Shown in pieces: positions 46,813 to 55,409 of a stretch of 64,000 bases of DNA (positions are counted from its first letter, which is position 1; each line of letters opens with the position of its first letter). The position numbers and the translations under genes were made by a program. Below the pieces are notes generated by a model, which was not told the DNA's origin, searched no databases, and worked only from the letters and a program-made list of their open reading frames with translations. Source of the DNA: GCA-2697345 sp045565015 (GTDB lineage: Bacteria > Pseudomonadota > Alphaproteobacteria > Rhodobacterales > Rhodobacteraceae); NCBI GenBank assembly GCA_045565015.1, contig JBJLGD010000006.1, forward strand, positions 1 to 64,000, read 5' to 3'.

Positions 46813-46995
46813 CTTAGGATACGTTTACGAGAGGGGATTGCTAAAGCAAAAGCTAAAGGCATCTACTGCAAAAAGAATAAAGGAGTAGATCATAGTACGG
46901 TAGCAAGACTGCACCAACAGGAAATACCAAATGCTCAGATAGCAAAACGTATGGGGATCAGTCGTATGTCAGTTTATAGGAGCTTGGCAACCTGA
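46813..46995 (+). pseudogene. Serine recombinase (resolvase/invertase) C-terminal fragment
   Basis: About 60 codons between an in-frame TAA (46810-46812) and TGA (46993-46995). The peptide contains LREGIAKAKAKGIYCKK and then the helix-turn-helix QIAKRMGISRMSVYRSLAT. This is the end of the catalytic long helix plus the HTH_7 DNA-binding domain of small serine recombinases. The catalytic domain is missing and there is no start, so it is a remnant. Confidence 0.8.
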
Positions 46996-47271
46996 GGAGT
47001 ATATTAAGCTTGATTACCTTGGGAGCTATAGCTTTTTTCTTTGGCATAATTAGTTATATCTAACTCTTCCTGAGCTACTTGTTCTGCATCTGGAGTCATC
47101 AGAGCCACGGATCATACCAGTGCTACTTTTCTATATGTAACTGGTGGCTCGTATGCAGAGAGGTACTGGATGAGGACCCTACTTTGTATTGCTTTGAAGC
47201 AACTCGCTTGTTAGAAGATGATGAAGTTTAGACTGCACTTCCACCAAGGATACTAGAAAGAATAGCTTCAG
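46996..47271. other. Gene-free stretch in element B
   Basis: 276 bp between the recombinase remnant and the ligase gene. Short open stretches on both strands look gene-like in places, for example EVLDEDPTLYCFEATRLLEDDEV on the plus strand ending near 47231, and a 31-codon minus-strand ORF. None can be linked to a family. It is probably debris of earlier insertions and holds the promoter for the next gene. Confidence 0.4.
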
Positions 47272-48498
47272 ATGCCCAAAGATAAATATTCATACTTTGT
47301 AAATATAATGTTGTTTTTATTTGTGCTATTTGTAAATATTAATAACACCGTGGCAGATCTAGCTCTATTAAGCCTTTCGATAGCTGGTGTATATATATTA
47401 AAAAAGAACAATATTAATCCATTTAAAGATAATAATTTAAGAACGGTGCTATTAATTACTACAGGCTATTATTTTATTAATTTAGTTGTATTTTTTGTAA
47501 ATGGAACATATTTTGCTAAATATCTACAAACTGATATATATTTTTTATTAGCTGTATTTATTGCTGCTGGAATCTTTTACGCAAGAATTAATATGAACCT
47601 ATTTTTTACAGGAATTAGGTTGGCTTTATTGTTTTTAGGAGTCTGTCAATATTTTTCATTGGAGTTCTGGCAAGAGGGTTATTCTAACTTCAGTAACATT
47701 TACCTAAGTATTTTTGCACCAGTTACAGTTCTAATGATGTTTTTATCAATTATAAGCTATGATAAAGATAATTTAATGAACAAGTTACTTGGGCTGATAG
47801 CCTTTATATCTGGGGTAACACTTACCGCTGGGTCTTTAGTAAGACTTTCTTGGGTGATTTTTATAATTCTCACAATAGTCGTGACTTTTATAATTTTAAA
47901 AAAAGTAGTGATAAGTAAGCTTTCATTTTTGACATCTTTTGTATTATTGGGCGTATTTATTTATTTTATTAGTGTGGATAATGAAAAATATTATGTTCGT
48001 ATCACTGATACATTCAATCAAATATCTAGCTGGAATGATGATCGGAACTTAGATACTCCTGTTGGCGTAAGATTGGAAATGTACTCCGCTGGGTTGGAGG
48101 CATTCAAAGAAAAACCATTCTTCGGGCATGGCTACCTAAATGGGCCAAAGGAGGCTTCAAAATATGCAGATCCAAGGCTTAGAGATCGTATTAATAATTT
48201 TGTTCAGCTTCACAGTGAATATATTACCACAATGGTAGAAAAAGGGTTTTTTGGTTTATTATCTTTAGGTATATTATTGTTTTCGCCTACTCTGACTATT
48301 GTAAGAAATTATTCTAAAGATAATATTTATATTAGAATAGGAGTTATCTCGAGCATCTCGTTCGTATTATTTGGACTGCTGAATGTTAGTTTTGGGGATA
48401 CTACTATTAAAGCATTTTATGTAATACTAATCTGCTTATTTTTACCAAAATTATATGAAAGAGAAGTTTTACAGAGCTATGTTAAGAAGAAATTGTAA
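47272..48498 (+). CDS. O-antigen ligase / polymerase-like membrane protein (Wzy_C family)
   Basis: 408 residues with about eleven hydrophobic segments. It has the large loop and motif of the WaaL/Wzy family near residues 260-330: RLEMYSAGLEAFKEKPFFGHGY followed by QLHSEYITTMVEKGFFGLLSLG, where the His and the Glu-Lys-Gly stretch are characteristic. Such proteins join or polymerise O-antigen or related glycans at the periplasmic face. The gene is very AT-rich and alone: no glycosyltransferases are adjacent. No good Shine-Dalgarno is seen before the ATG. It is the cargo of element B and could alter surface glycans, which is inference. Confidence 0.78.
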   Translation: MPKDKYSYFVNIMLFLFVLFVNINNTVADLALLSLSIAGVYILKKNNINPFKDNNLRTVLLITTGYYFINLVVFFVNGTYFAKYLQTDIYFLLAVFIAAGIFYARINMNLFFTGIRLALLFLGVCQYFSLEFWQEGYSNFSNIYLSIFAPVTVLMMFLSIISYDKDNLMNKLLGLIAFISGVTLTAGSLVRLSWVIFIILTIVVTFIILKKVVISKLSFLTSFVLLGVFIYFISVDNEKYYVRITDTFNQISSWNDDRNLDTPVGVRLEMYSAGLEAFKEKPFFGHGYLNGPKEASKYADPRLRDRINNFVQLHSEYITTMVEKGFFGLLSLGILLFSPTLTIVRNYSKDNIYIRIGVISSISFVLFGLLNVSFGDTTIKAFYVILICLFLPKLYEREVLQSYVKKKL

Positions 48499-48835
48499 AG
48501 TGCGTTGCTGAAGTTTCATCGAGTTCTAAATTACTTATTCCTAAATGTGTCTTAGCAAATTCATGTGGCAGTCTAACTGTAAGTCCGTCTGTAAGTTTGT
48601 ATAATTTAAAAGGTTTATAAAACAATGGGTTATTAGGTATATAGATTAGCGTGATAGGAGTTCAAGTCTCTTATCACCTACCATTTCCTTTCGTAGACGG
48701 CCCTTTTATCTGAGAAAAATTTATCTTCATTGACTACAAAAATTTCTTATGGCACTCACTCATAATTATATTTATGAACGGCTGGTTGATTTGGTGCCTA
48801 AATCGTTAGCTTCAGTCGATAGATAAGGGTGGACT
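48499..48835. other. Right end of element B and core-genome junction
   Basis: 337 bp with no gene. It contains the conserved right-end sequence (48578-48683) with two TGTAAGT repeats and the second tRNA-Val 3' end copy. From 48684 on, the sequence no longer resembles either element end, so the original chromosome probably resumes there. Confidence 0.6.
48656..48683 (+). repeat. Second copy of the tRNA-Val 3' end (outer att site)
   Basis: 28 bp matching the tRNA-Val 3' end with two differences (TTCAAGT for TTCGAGT and CCT for CCC in the acceptor strand). It closes element B. The two changes would weaken a tRNA, so it is an att remnant, older or more freely drifting than the inner copy. Confidence 0.85.
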
Positions 48836-49903
48836 ATGTATTTTGAAATAGATACGCCGTCGGTCTTAATTGATGTCGTAAAAGTCGAGAATAATCTGAA
48901 GAGATACCAGGCTTACTGTAATGAAAAGGGTTTGAATCTTAGGCCACATATAAAAACACATAAACTTCCGTGTCTTGCAGAGTTACAGATAAACACTGGA
49001 GCAATAGGTATCACCTGTCAGAAGGTTAGTGAAGCTGAAGCGATGTTAGATGGTGATAAAAATCATTCTATAAAAAATATACTACTTTCTTATAATATTC
49101 TGGGAGAGAGAAAGCTTCAACGTCTAAAGCAGTTATCAGAGCGGGTAGAATTATCAGTAGTTGCTGATAACATGGAATGTATCGAGGGTTTATCAAGCAC
49201 TTTTTCTAACTCTTGTAAGGAGTTACCAGTTCTAATTGAGGTTGATACAGGCGCGCTTCGTTGTGGAGTAGTAACTCCCCAGGAGGCTCATGACTTGGCG
49301 TTAGAAGTGAGTAGGCTTCCTGGATTGACCTTTGAAGGGCTTATGACATACCCCCCTAAGTTCAATGCTTCTAAGACCATGAATTTATTCTTTGGTGAGG
49401 TTAAGACTTTATTGGAGCAACGCGGATTAGAGATACATACTATTTCTATTGGTGGATCTCCTCAAATGTGGAATGCGCATGAAGTTACTATGGCAACCGA
49501 ATATAGAATTGGGACTTATATTTATAACGATAAGTCATTAATATCTGCCGGAGCCTGTGAGGAAGAGAATTGCGCTCTTACTATCCTTGCAACCGTTATA
49601 TCAACCCCAGCAGAGAATCGAGCAGTTATAGATGCAGGATCTAAAATCCTTACGTCTGATTTGATAGGATTAGAAGGGCATGGTTTAATTATTGGATTCC
49701 CTAATCTAAAAATTTCCAGTCTATCAGAAGAACATGGATGTATAAACTCAACGGGCCCTACAAACTTGAGTGTTGGTCAAAGAATTAGAATTGTACCAAA
49801 TCATGCCTGTGTTGTAAGTAATATGGTAGATCAAGTATTTTTTATTAAAAATAATAAAATTCTCTCAAAACAAAAAGTTTTGGCAAGAGGAAAAGTATGG
49901 TAG
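48836..49903 (+). CDS. D-threonine aldolase / D-serine dehydratase-like PLP enzyme
   Basis: 355 residues. It is a fold-type III (alanine racemase-like barrel) PLP enzyme: the Schiff-base lysine lies in RPHIKTHK near residue 42, and the C-terminal metal site is PNHACVVSNM (His and Cys) near 321. These are hallmarks of the D-threonine aldolase/D-serine dehydratase family. EVDTGALRCGV and GGSPQMWN are barrel motifs. It would act on D-hydroxy amino acids; whether by aldol cleavage or dehydration is not decidable here. It is the first core gene after the tRNA-Val elements. Confidence 0.85.
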   Translation: MYFEIDTPSVLIDVVKVENNLKRYQAYCNEKGLNLRPHIKTHKLPCLAELQINTGAIGITCQKVSEAEAMLDGDKNHSIKNILLSYNILGERKLQRLKQLSERVELSVVADNMECIEGLSSTFSNSCKELPVLIEVDTGALRCGVVTPQEAHDLALEVSRLPGLTFEGLMTYPPKFNASKTMNLFFGEVKTLLEQRGLEIHTISIGGSPQMWNAHEVTMATEYRIGTYIYNDKSLISAGACEEENCALTILATVISTPAENRAVIDAGSKILTSDLIGLEGHGLIIGFPNLKISSLSEEHGCINSTGPTNLSVGQRIRIVPNHACVVSNMVDQVFFIKNNKILSKQKVLARGKVW

Positions 49904-49961
49904 CACCTATTAATCATTTTACTACCAATAAGCCGGTGTATTATTTTATTTCTAAGGTGAT

Positions 49962-50303
49962 TTAATTGTTGTAGGCCTTGTCACATTTCGCGGCCATAAT
50001 TAAATCATTAATATGCAGATTTTTTATTTTATGGCTCCACCATCTTACAGTAACCTGACCATACTCTAAGAGAATATCAGGGTGATGCCCCTCCTTCTCA
50101 GATAATTCTGCCACAGCATGTACAAAATTTAATCCCGAAAGATATCGTGAAAATTTGTAAACACGGACTATTTGGGGGAACTCTCTATCATCCGCCCATT
50201 TCCATTCTGTATGATTTTTTAAAAATTCAGACACGGAACTATCACTGGCTACTGGTGCATCAATTGAGCATGCTTCACATATTTTTTCAGAGTAATCGTC
50301 CAT
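49962..50303 (-). CDS. phhB: Pterin-4a-carbinolamine dehydratase
   Basis: 113 residues from the ATG at 50303 (GGAG site upstream); an upstream frame to 50378 lacks support. The family core VYKFSRYLSGLNFVHAVAELSEKEGHHPDILLEYGQVTVRWWSHKI is visible in pieces, including the active-site His pair EGHHPD and the W-S-H motif. It dehydrates the carbinolamine formed when tetrahydropterin-dependent hydroxylases act. Phenylalanine hydroxylase itself is not in the window, although hmgA and fahA are. Confidence 0.9.
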   Translation of the reverse strand: MDDYSEKICEACSIDAPVASDSSVSEFLKNHTEWKWADDREFPQIVRVYKFSRYLSGLNFVHAVAELSEKEGHHPDILLEYGQVTVRWWSHKIKNLHINDLIMAAKCDKAYNN

Positions 50304-50454
50304 TATTCTATTCTCCAACTTAACAAAAATATAAATAATATTATTTGTGAAGTTATGTTTAATTATAATATCGGTCAAATTACTAGCTTTTATTTCAAAC
50401 TTTAAAATAATAATGAAAAAAACGAGAAAAATGAGCTGTGATGTCTATGATGGG

Positions 50455-50483
50455 TTGACGTAACTCGCACACAGACCTAATAC
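50455..50483 (+). promoter_or_regulatory. Promoter of tRNA-Asp
   Basis: TTGACG (50455-50460) and TAATAC (50478-50483) with a 17-bp spacer, about 34 bp before the tRNA-Asp 5' end. This is a near-consensus sigma70 promoter. Confidence 0.7.
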
Positions 50484-50516
50484 CGTCAGGCTAGTATTTT
50501 TTTATTAGTGTAGTGG

Positions 50517-50593
50517 GCGGTTGTAGCTCAGTTGGTTAGAGTACCGGCCTGTCACGCCGGGGGTCGCGGGTTCGAGTCCCGTCAACCGCGCCA
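50517..50593 (+). tRNA. tRNA-Asp (GTC anticodon)
   Basis: A 77-nt cloverleaf with encoded CCA. Acceptor GCGGTTG/CAACCGC, D arm GCTC/GAGT, anticodon loop CTGTCAC (GTC, aspartate), T arm GCGGG-TTCGAGT-CCCGT. A strong promoter lies upstream. There is no sign of an element at its 3' end. Confidence 0.97.
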
Positions 50594-50618
50594 TCACTAC
50601 TAAGTAAGTCGTTTCTTA

Positions 50619-51491
50619 TTAGCGCCGGGTCCTTTCAGAAAAGCGTGGAAGCATAGCACTGAAATCCTTTCCGTTTCCACCTTCGTATTCAACAAATGAC
50701 TCATACAGACTTTTTGCATGCTCGCCTAGGGGTGTATCTGCGTTTACATCCTCAGCTGCCTGCTGACTAAGTCTTAGGTCTTTTAACATGAGGTCAGCTG
50801 AAAAACCTGGTTGATAGTTATTATCTGACGGGCTCTCAGGACCAACTCCTGGGGCAGGGCAATAGGCATTCATTGACCAACTATAACCAGATGACGTGCT
50901 TACTACGTCAAACATTTTATTTCTATCTAGACCTAATTTGTCCGCTAAAGAAAAGGCTTCACATGTGACAATCATTGTTGCACCTAAAATCATATTATTA
51001 CAAATTTTCGCAGCTTGACCATTCCCAGAACTTCCGCAGTGGACTGCTTTCTGGCCCATTATTGAAAAAAGAGGTTCAAGTTTTAAAAAAGTAAGTTCAG
51101 ACCCTCCAACCATAAAGGTTAAAGTTCCTGCTACTGCGCCACCCACACCGCCAGATACAGGCGCATCAGCTGGAGAAATACCATTTGTTTCTGCGATTGA
51201 AGCAACATCTCGAGCTGATGCTACATCAATCGTAGAGCAATCTAAAAATATCGTTCCAGAAGACATTTCTGGAATTACTTGACTTGCTACTTTCTTAACA
51301 ATTGCGCCATCTGGAAGCATAGTTAATACAACGTCAACTGAATTAGCTAATTCGGTTGGTGATGAAACTTCTCTAATACCCGATGGACAGGAAGCAACTG
51401 TATCAAAACCGTATACCTCATATCCAGCGTTAGCCAAATTTTGTCCCATAGGGCACCCCATATTACCTAATCCAATGATACCAATTTTCAA
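50619..51491 (-). CDS. mmsB: 3-Hydroxyisobutyrate dehydrogenase
   Basis: 290 residues from a TTG at 51491, chosen because GGAGG lies eight bases upstream; the TTG at 51506 overlaps that site. The N-terminal NAD motif is GIIGLGNMGCPMGQNLANAG. Then come DAPVSGGVGGAVAGTLTFMVGG (substrate site), NGQAAKICNNMILG with the catalytic Lys, and the terminal helical domain with GFSADLMLKDLRLS. It oxidises 3-hydroxyisobutyrate to methylmalonate semialdehyde in valine breakdown. It ends the minus-strand valine operon. Confidence 0.93.
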   Translation of the reverse strand: MKIGIIGLGNMGCPMGQNLANAGYEVYGFDTVASCPSGIREVSSPTELANSVDVVLTMLPDGAIVKKVASQVIPEMSSGTIFLDCSTIDVASARDVASIAETNGISPADAPVSGGVGGAVAGTLTFMVGGSELTFLKLEPLFSIMGQKAVHCGSSGNGQAAKICNNMILGATMIVTCEAFSLADKLGLDRNKMFDVVSTSSGYSWSMNAYCPAPGVGPESPSDNNYQPGFSADLMLKDLRLSQQAAEDVNADTPLGEHAKSLYESFVEYEGGNGKDFSAMLPRFSERTRR

Positions 51492-51508
51492 AATATATTC
51501 CTCCAAAG

Positions 51509-52531
51509 TTAATTTAGATTTAATGGTTTTAACATTTTTTTTACTTTTTCAAGAGGAACATCTTTTATATTATTATGCTGCCAATTGGGGTTGCGATCTT
51601 TATCAATAACCTGTGCTCTAATACCCTCAACAAAATCACTATATTCAACTGCCCTATAGGTGAATCTGTATTCATAATCCAAGCTATCTTTTATGGTCAG
51701 GTTCTCTATTCGTTTAAGTATTTTTATTATTTCGAAAGTGCACGATACCGACAATGGAGAGTTTTTTTCGATTAGCTTTAATGTCTTAATTGAAAACTTT
51801 GAATTTCTTTTTTTTAAGTTATCTATAATAAACTGAAGACTAGTATTTGAAAATATAGAGGATATTTCTTTAAAATTAGTTCTCAGTTCTCCGATAGGAG
51901 GTTCTTGTATAAATTTATCTAATACTGAAAGGGACCCACTCTGAATTAAGTTAGCTTTTACTTCTTTCCAATTTACCTGTGGAACAAAGTAATCTGAAAA
52001 CCCAGAAAATATAGAATCATCTGAGTTCATTCGGTACCCCGTGGTTGCTAAATATTCTCCAATTCCGGCTGGTGCATTTGCTAAAATAAATGAGCCTCCA
52101 ACGTCTGGTATAAGCCCAATACCACATTCTGGCATTGCTATCTTACTACTCTCACAAACTATCCGATGGCTAACATGACAACCCAATCCTACACCACCTC
52201 CCATAGTAAATCCTTGTAAAAAACTAATTATTGGCTTGGGATAGTTAGCAATTTTTTCGTTTAAACGATATTCATCTAACCAAAAAAGCTGACTGTATGT
52301 GTAGTTTCTTTTAAGTCCACTCTCATAAAGGTCGGCTATGTCTCCACCCGCACAAAACGCTCGGTCTCCTGCAGCTTCAAGAATAATAAAGTCGATACTT
52401 TCAGTAATCCAATCATCTAACGTTTGTTCAATTTTCTGGATCATTTCATAGGTTAATGCGTTAAGTGAATCGGGACGGTTTAACTTAATTAAGCCAACTT
52501 TATTAATAATCTCGATTTTTAATGTATCCAT
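51509..52531 (-). CDS. 3-Hydroxyisobutyryl-CoA hydrolase (crotonase fold)
   Basis: 340 residues, the usual length for this hydrolase and longer than simple enoyl-CoA hydratases. Crotonase motifs are AFCAGGDIADLYESG (oxyanion hole) and FLQGFTMGGGVGLGCHVSHRI, followed by MPECGIGLIPDVGGSF with the catalytic Glu and Asp. The extended C-terminus, ending WQHNNIKDV-P, matches the HIBCH group. It splits CoA from 3-hydroxyisobutyryl-CoA. It lies between mmsB and the acyl-CoA dehydrogenase with gaps of only a few bases. Confidence 0.92.
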   Translation of the reverse strand: MDTLKIEIINKVGLIKLNRPDSLNALTYEMIQKIEQTLDDWITESIDFIILEAAGDRAFCAGGDIADLYESGLKRNYTYSQLFWLDEYRLNEKIANYPKPIISFLQGFTMGGGVGLGCHVSHRIVCESSKIAMPECGIGLIPDVGGSFILANAPAGIGEYLATTGYRMNSDDSIFSGFSDYFVPQVNWKEVKANLIQSGSLSVLDKFIQEPPIGELRTNFKEISSIFSNTSLQFIIDNLKKRNSKFSIKTLKLIEKNSPLSVSCTFEIIKILKRIENLTIKDSLDYEYRFTYRAVEYSDFVEGIRAQVIDKDRNPNWQHNNIKDVPLEKVKKMLKPLNLN

Positions 52532-52534
52532 TTT

Positions 52535-53674
52535 CTATGTCTTTGTAAGGTTACGACTTATAATTAATCGCATTATCTCATTAGTGCCCTCTAATATTTC
52601 ATGGACTCTCAGATCCCTAACCAATTTTTCAATACCATATTCTGTTAAATACCCATACCCACCATGTAATTGTAAACATTGGTTGGCTATTCTTGACCCG
52701 GCTTCAGTTACGAATTTTTTTGCAATAGCACAAAAATGAGTGGCGTCTGACTTTTTCTGATCTAGTTTCCAGGCTGCTTGTCTCAGTAGAATTCGAGAGG
52801 CTTGAAGTTCAATTTCGATATCAGCAATACTGAATTGTAAGGCCTGAAATTTATTTATTTTTTTTCCAAAGGCTTTGCGTTCTTCCATGTAAGTTAATGT
52901 CTTATTTAAAGCATGTTGTGCAGCGCCCAATGAACATGCCGCGATATTAAGCCGTCCACCATCTAAACCGGCCATCGCATAATTAAACCCGTGGCCTTCT
53001 TCCCCAACGAGGTTACTTAACGGAACTTTACAAGCATCCATATGAACTTGTCGTGTAGGTTGAGATCTCCAACCCATTTTTTGTTCCAAGGATCCAAAGC
53101 TTAAACCTTCAGTACCGTCTTCAATATAAATAGTTGAAATTCCTCTCGGTCCTAAATCCCCAGTTCTACACATAACAAGGTATGAGTCTGAATATCCTCC
53201 ACCTGAAATAAAAGATTTTGTACCATTTATATTATAATGTTCGTTTGTTTTTTTTGCACTTGTCTTTAAAGCTGATGCGTCTGATCCGGATGCTGGTTCT
53301 GTGAGGCAGTAAGAGATTACGTTTTTCATACTCAAAGCATCGGGGAGAACTCTTTCGATAAGATTTTTTGAACCGTATCTATCTATCATCGACGCGCACA
53401 TATTATGTATAGATAGAAATGCGGCCACTGAGGGGCACGCCATACTTAAAGCTTCAAAAACTAGCGTCGCATCAAGCCTGGTGAGCCCAGAACCACCATT
53501 CTCCTCGGAAACATAAAGTCCACCGAAACCCAAAGAGGCGATATCTTGCCACAAAGATTTAGGAATATTCTGGTTGTCTTCCCATTCAAGTGCGTAAGGT
53601 GCTATATTTTCTTCACCAAAACTTTTGGCTAAATCGAAGATCGCAACTTGCTCCTCTGAAACAGTAAAATCCAC
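52535..53674 (-). CDS. Acyl-CoA dehydrogenase (probable isobutyryl-CoA dehydrogenase)
   Basis: 379 residues. Family motifs are YCLTEPASGSDASALKT (flavin contact), GWRSQPTRQVHMD, and the C-terminal QCLQLHGGYGYLTEYGIEKLVRDLRVHEILEGTNEIMR read in pieces, with the catalytic Glu in the EGTNE segment. Position in a valine operon suggests oxidation of isobutyryl-CoA to methacrylyl-CoA; activity on other short acyl-CoAs is possible. It needs electron-transfer flavoprotein, not seen here. Confidence 0.92.
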   Translation of the reverse strand: MDFTVSEEQVAIFDLAKSFGEENIAPYALEWEDNQNIPKSLWQDIASLGFGGLYVSEENGGSGLTRLDATLVFEALSMACPSVAAFLSIHNMCASMIDRYGSKNLIERVLPDALSMKNVISYCLTEPASGSDASALKTSAKKTNEHYNINGTKSFISGGGYSDSYLVMCRTGDLGPRGISTIYIEDGTEGLSFGSLEQKMGWRSQPTRQVHMDACKVPLSNLVGEEGHGFNYAMAGLDGGRLNIAACSLGAAQHALNKTLTYMEERKAFGKKINKFQALQFSIADIEIELQASRILLRQAAWKLDQKKSDATHFCAIAKKFVTEAGSRIANQCLQLHGGYGYLTEYGIEKLVRDLRVHEILEGTNEIMRLIISRNLTKT

Positions 53675-53732
53675 TGAGGCTCCTAAGTTTATTCATCATC
53701 AAATGATTACGTTTAAGTTTATCCTAAATTTA

Positions 53733-55232
53733 CTATTCCATAATAGGTATTGAGAACTCCCCGCCTTCTTTTATGCCTGACGGCCATCGAGAAGTAATAG
53801 TTTTTGTTCTTGTAAAAAATTTAAATGCATCTGATCCATGTTGGTTTAGATCTCCAAACATAGACTTTTTCCAACCACCAAAAGTATGATACGCTAAAGG
53901 CACAGGTATGGGTACATTTACGCCGACCATCCCTATATTTATCCTATTAGCAAAATCTCTCGCGGTATCACCGTCACGAGTAAAAATTGATGTGCCGTTA
54001 CCATATTCATGGTTTATCGCCATATTAATAGCTTCCTCATAATTTTGAGCTCTAACGGTAGAAAGAACTGGACCGAAAATTTCTTTTTTATAAATATCCA
54101 TATCAGTAGTTACATTATCAAATAAATGTGCTCCTACAAAAAATCCATTCTCGTATCCTTGAAGTTTGAAATTTCGTCCATCAACGACTAATTTGGCTCC
54201 CTGATCAAGACCTGATTGAACAAGGTTTTCTATATTGTTTTTTGACGCTGCAGTTATTACAGGACCAAAGTCTACGTCATCTCCAGATGTATAGGGCCCC
54301 ACTTTTAGTGCTTCGATTCTTGGAACTAACTTTTCGACAAGTTTATCAGCTGTTTCATCACCTACAGGTACGGCAACAGAAATTGCCATACAACGCTCCC
54401 CTGCTGCTCCATAACCAGCACCAACAAGTGCGTCTGCTGCCTGATCCATATCAGCATCTGGCATGATAATCATATGATTCTTTGCTCCACCAAAACATTG
54501 AACACGTTTTCCATTAGCGCAACCGGTCGCATAGATATATTCAGCGATGGGCGTTGACCCAACAAAGCTTACAGATTGAACTACATCATTATGCAATATC
54601 GCATCAACGGCTTCTTTGTCGCCATTTACGACTTGCAAGATACCTTTTGGTAAGCCTGCTTCTTCCAGAAGCTCAGCCAACATTAGTGGAACTGATGGAT
54701 TTCTTTCAGATGGTTTTAATATAAAGGCATTGCCACAAACTATTGCCGGTGCAAACATCCACATTGGTATCATGGCTGGGAAATTAAATGGTGTAATTCC
54801 AGCAGCAACTCCAAGCGGTTGCTTCATCGAGTACATATCAATTCCTGGCCCCGCACTATCAGTATATTCCCCTTTTAAGTGGTGAGGGGCCCCTATACAG
54901 AATTCTACAACTTCTAAGCCTCTTTGAACGTCTCCGGCTGCATCTGGAAGTGTCTTACCATGCTCTCGACTTAAAGCTTCTGCCAATTTTTGCATATCGC
55001 GATTGAGTAGTTCTACGAATTTCATCATAATTCTTGAGCGACGTTGAGGGTTAACTGCTGCCCATGCAGGTTGAGCTTTAGCTGCAATTCTAATTGCTTC
55101 GTCTACTTCAGATTTTGTGGCCAGGCTACATTGTCCTTGAACTTCGCCAGTTGCTGGGTTTAGTACGTCCCCGGTTCTTCCGGAAGCTCCTTTTGAATGA
55201 CTTCCATTAATATAGTGTGCTAGCTGATACAT
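53733..55232 (-). CDS. mmsA: Methylmalonate-semialdehyde dehydrogenase (CoA-acylating)
   Basis: 499 residues from the ATG at 55232, with GGAGA upstream. Aldehyde dehydrogenase features are GITPFNFPAMIPMWM (typical of MMSDH), KPSERNPSVPLML, VSFVGSTPIAEYIY, CFGGAKNHMI and the catalytic Cys in GERCMAI. It converts methylmalonate semialdehyde to propionyl-CoA, and malonate semialdehyde to acetyl-CoA. It is the first gene of the valine operon. Since dddP makes acrylate, this enzyme could also serve a malonate-semialdehyde route, but that is inference. Confidence 0.95.
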   Translation of the reverse strand: MYQLAHYINGSHSKGASGRTGDVLNPATGEVQGQCSLATKSEVDEAIRIAAKAQPAWAAVNPQRRSRIMMKFVELLNRDMQKLAEALSREHGKTLPDAAGDVQRGLEVVEFCIGAPHHLKGEYTDSAGPGIDMYSMKQPLGVAAGITPFNFPAMIPMWMFAPAIVCGNAFILKPSERNPSVPLMLAELLEEAGLPKGILQVVNGDKEAVDAILHNDVVQSVSFVGSTPIAEYIYATGCANGKRVQCFGGAKNHMIIMPDADMDQAADALVGAGYGAAGERCMAISVAVPVGDETADKLVEKLVPRIEALKVGPYTSGDDVDFGPVITAASKNNIENLVQSGLDQGAKLVVDGRNFKLQGYENGFFVGAHLFDNVTTDMDIYKKEIFGPVLSTVRAQNYEEAINMAINHEYGNGTSIFTRDGDTARDFANRINIGMVGVNVPIPVPLAYHTFGGWKKSMFGDLNQHGSDAFKFFTRTKTITSRWPSGIKEGGEFSIPIME

Positions 55233-55258
55233 CACAGTCTCCTAAATTTTATGTAGCT

Positions 55259-55278
55259 ATATCCTGCTAATAGGATAT
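55259..55278. promoter_or_regulatory. Inverted repeat upstream of the valine operon
   Basis: ATATCCT-GCTAAT-AGGATAT has perfect 7-bp arms with a 6-bp centre, 27-46 bp upstream of the mmsA start. The location suits an operator or a leader hairpin. No regulator gene lies alongside. Confidence 0.4.
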
Positions 55279-55409
55279 TTAAAAGAGGTTCTTTCTCAAA
55301 TCATGTTAAAAGAATTAATTTAGAGGAATTTTTTGTACTGTTGTTTTAATAATGTAAATGTTAAAGAATTAGCTATTATTTTATTCTAACTTTAGTTGGA
55401 GAATTTTAA

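Larger units (their letters stand above)
46777..48683. mobile_element. Element B: second tandem tRNA-Val-associated element
   Basis: About 1.9 kb from the first att copy to the second. Its left end (46777-46807) resembles that of element A, including the closing TTATTAT, and its right 106 bp (48578-48683) are nearly those of element A. Inside are a serine-recombinase C-terminal fragment and an O-antigen ligase-like gene. The shared ends with different contents identify two members of one element family. Confidence 0.68.

Noticed and set aside
47130..47231. Short plus-strand peptide EVLDEDPTLYCFEATRLLEDDEV as the end of a gene
   Set aside because: It looks protein-like but has no start, no recognisable family and is broken upstream. 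Reported only as part of a gene-free stretch.
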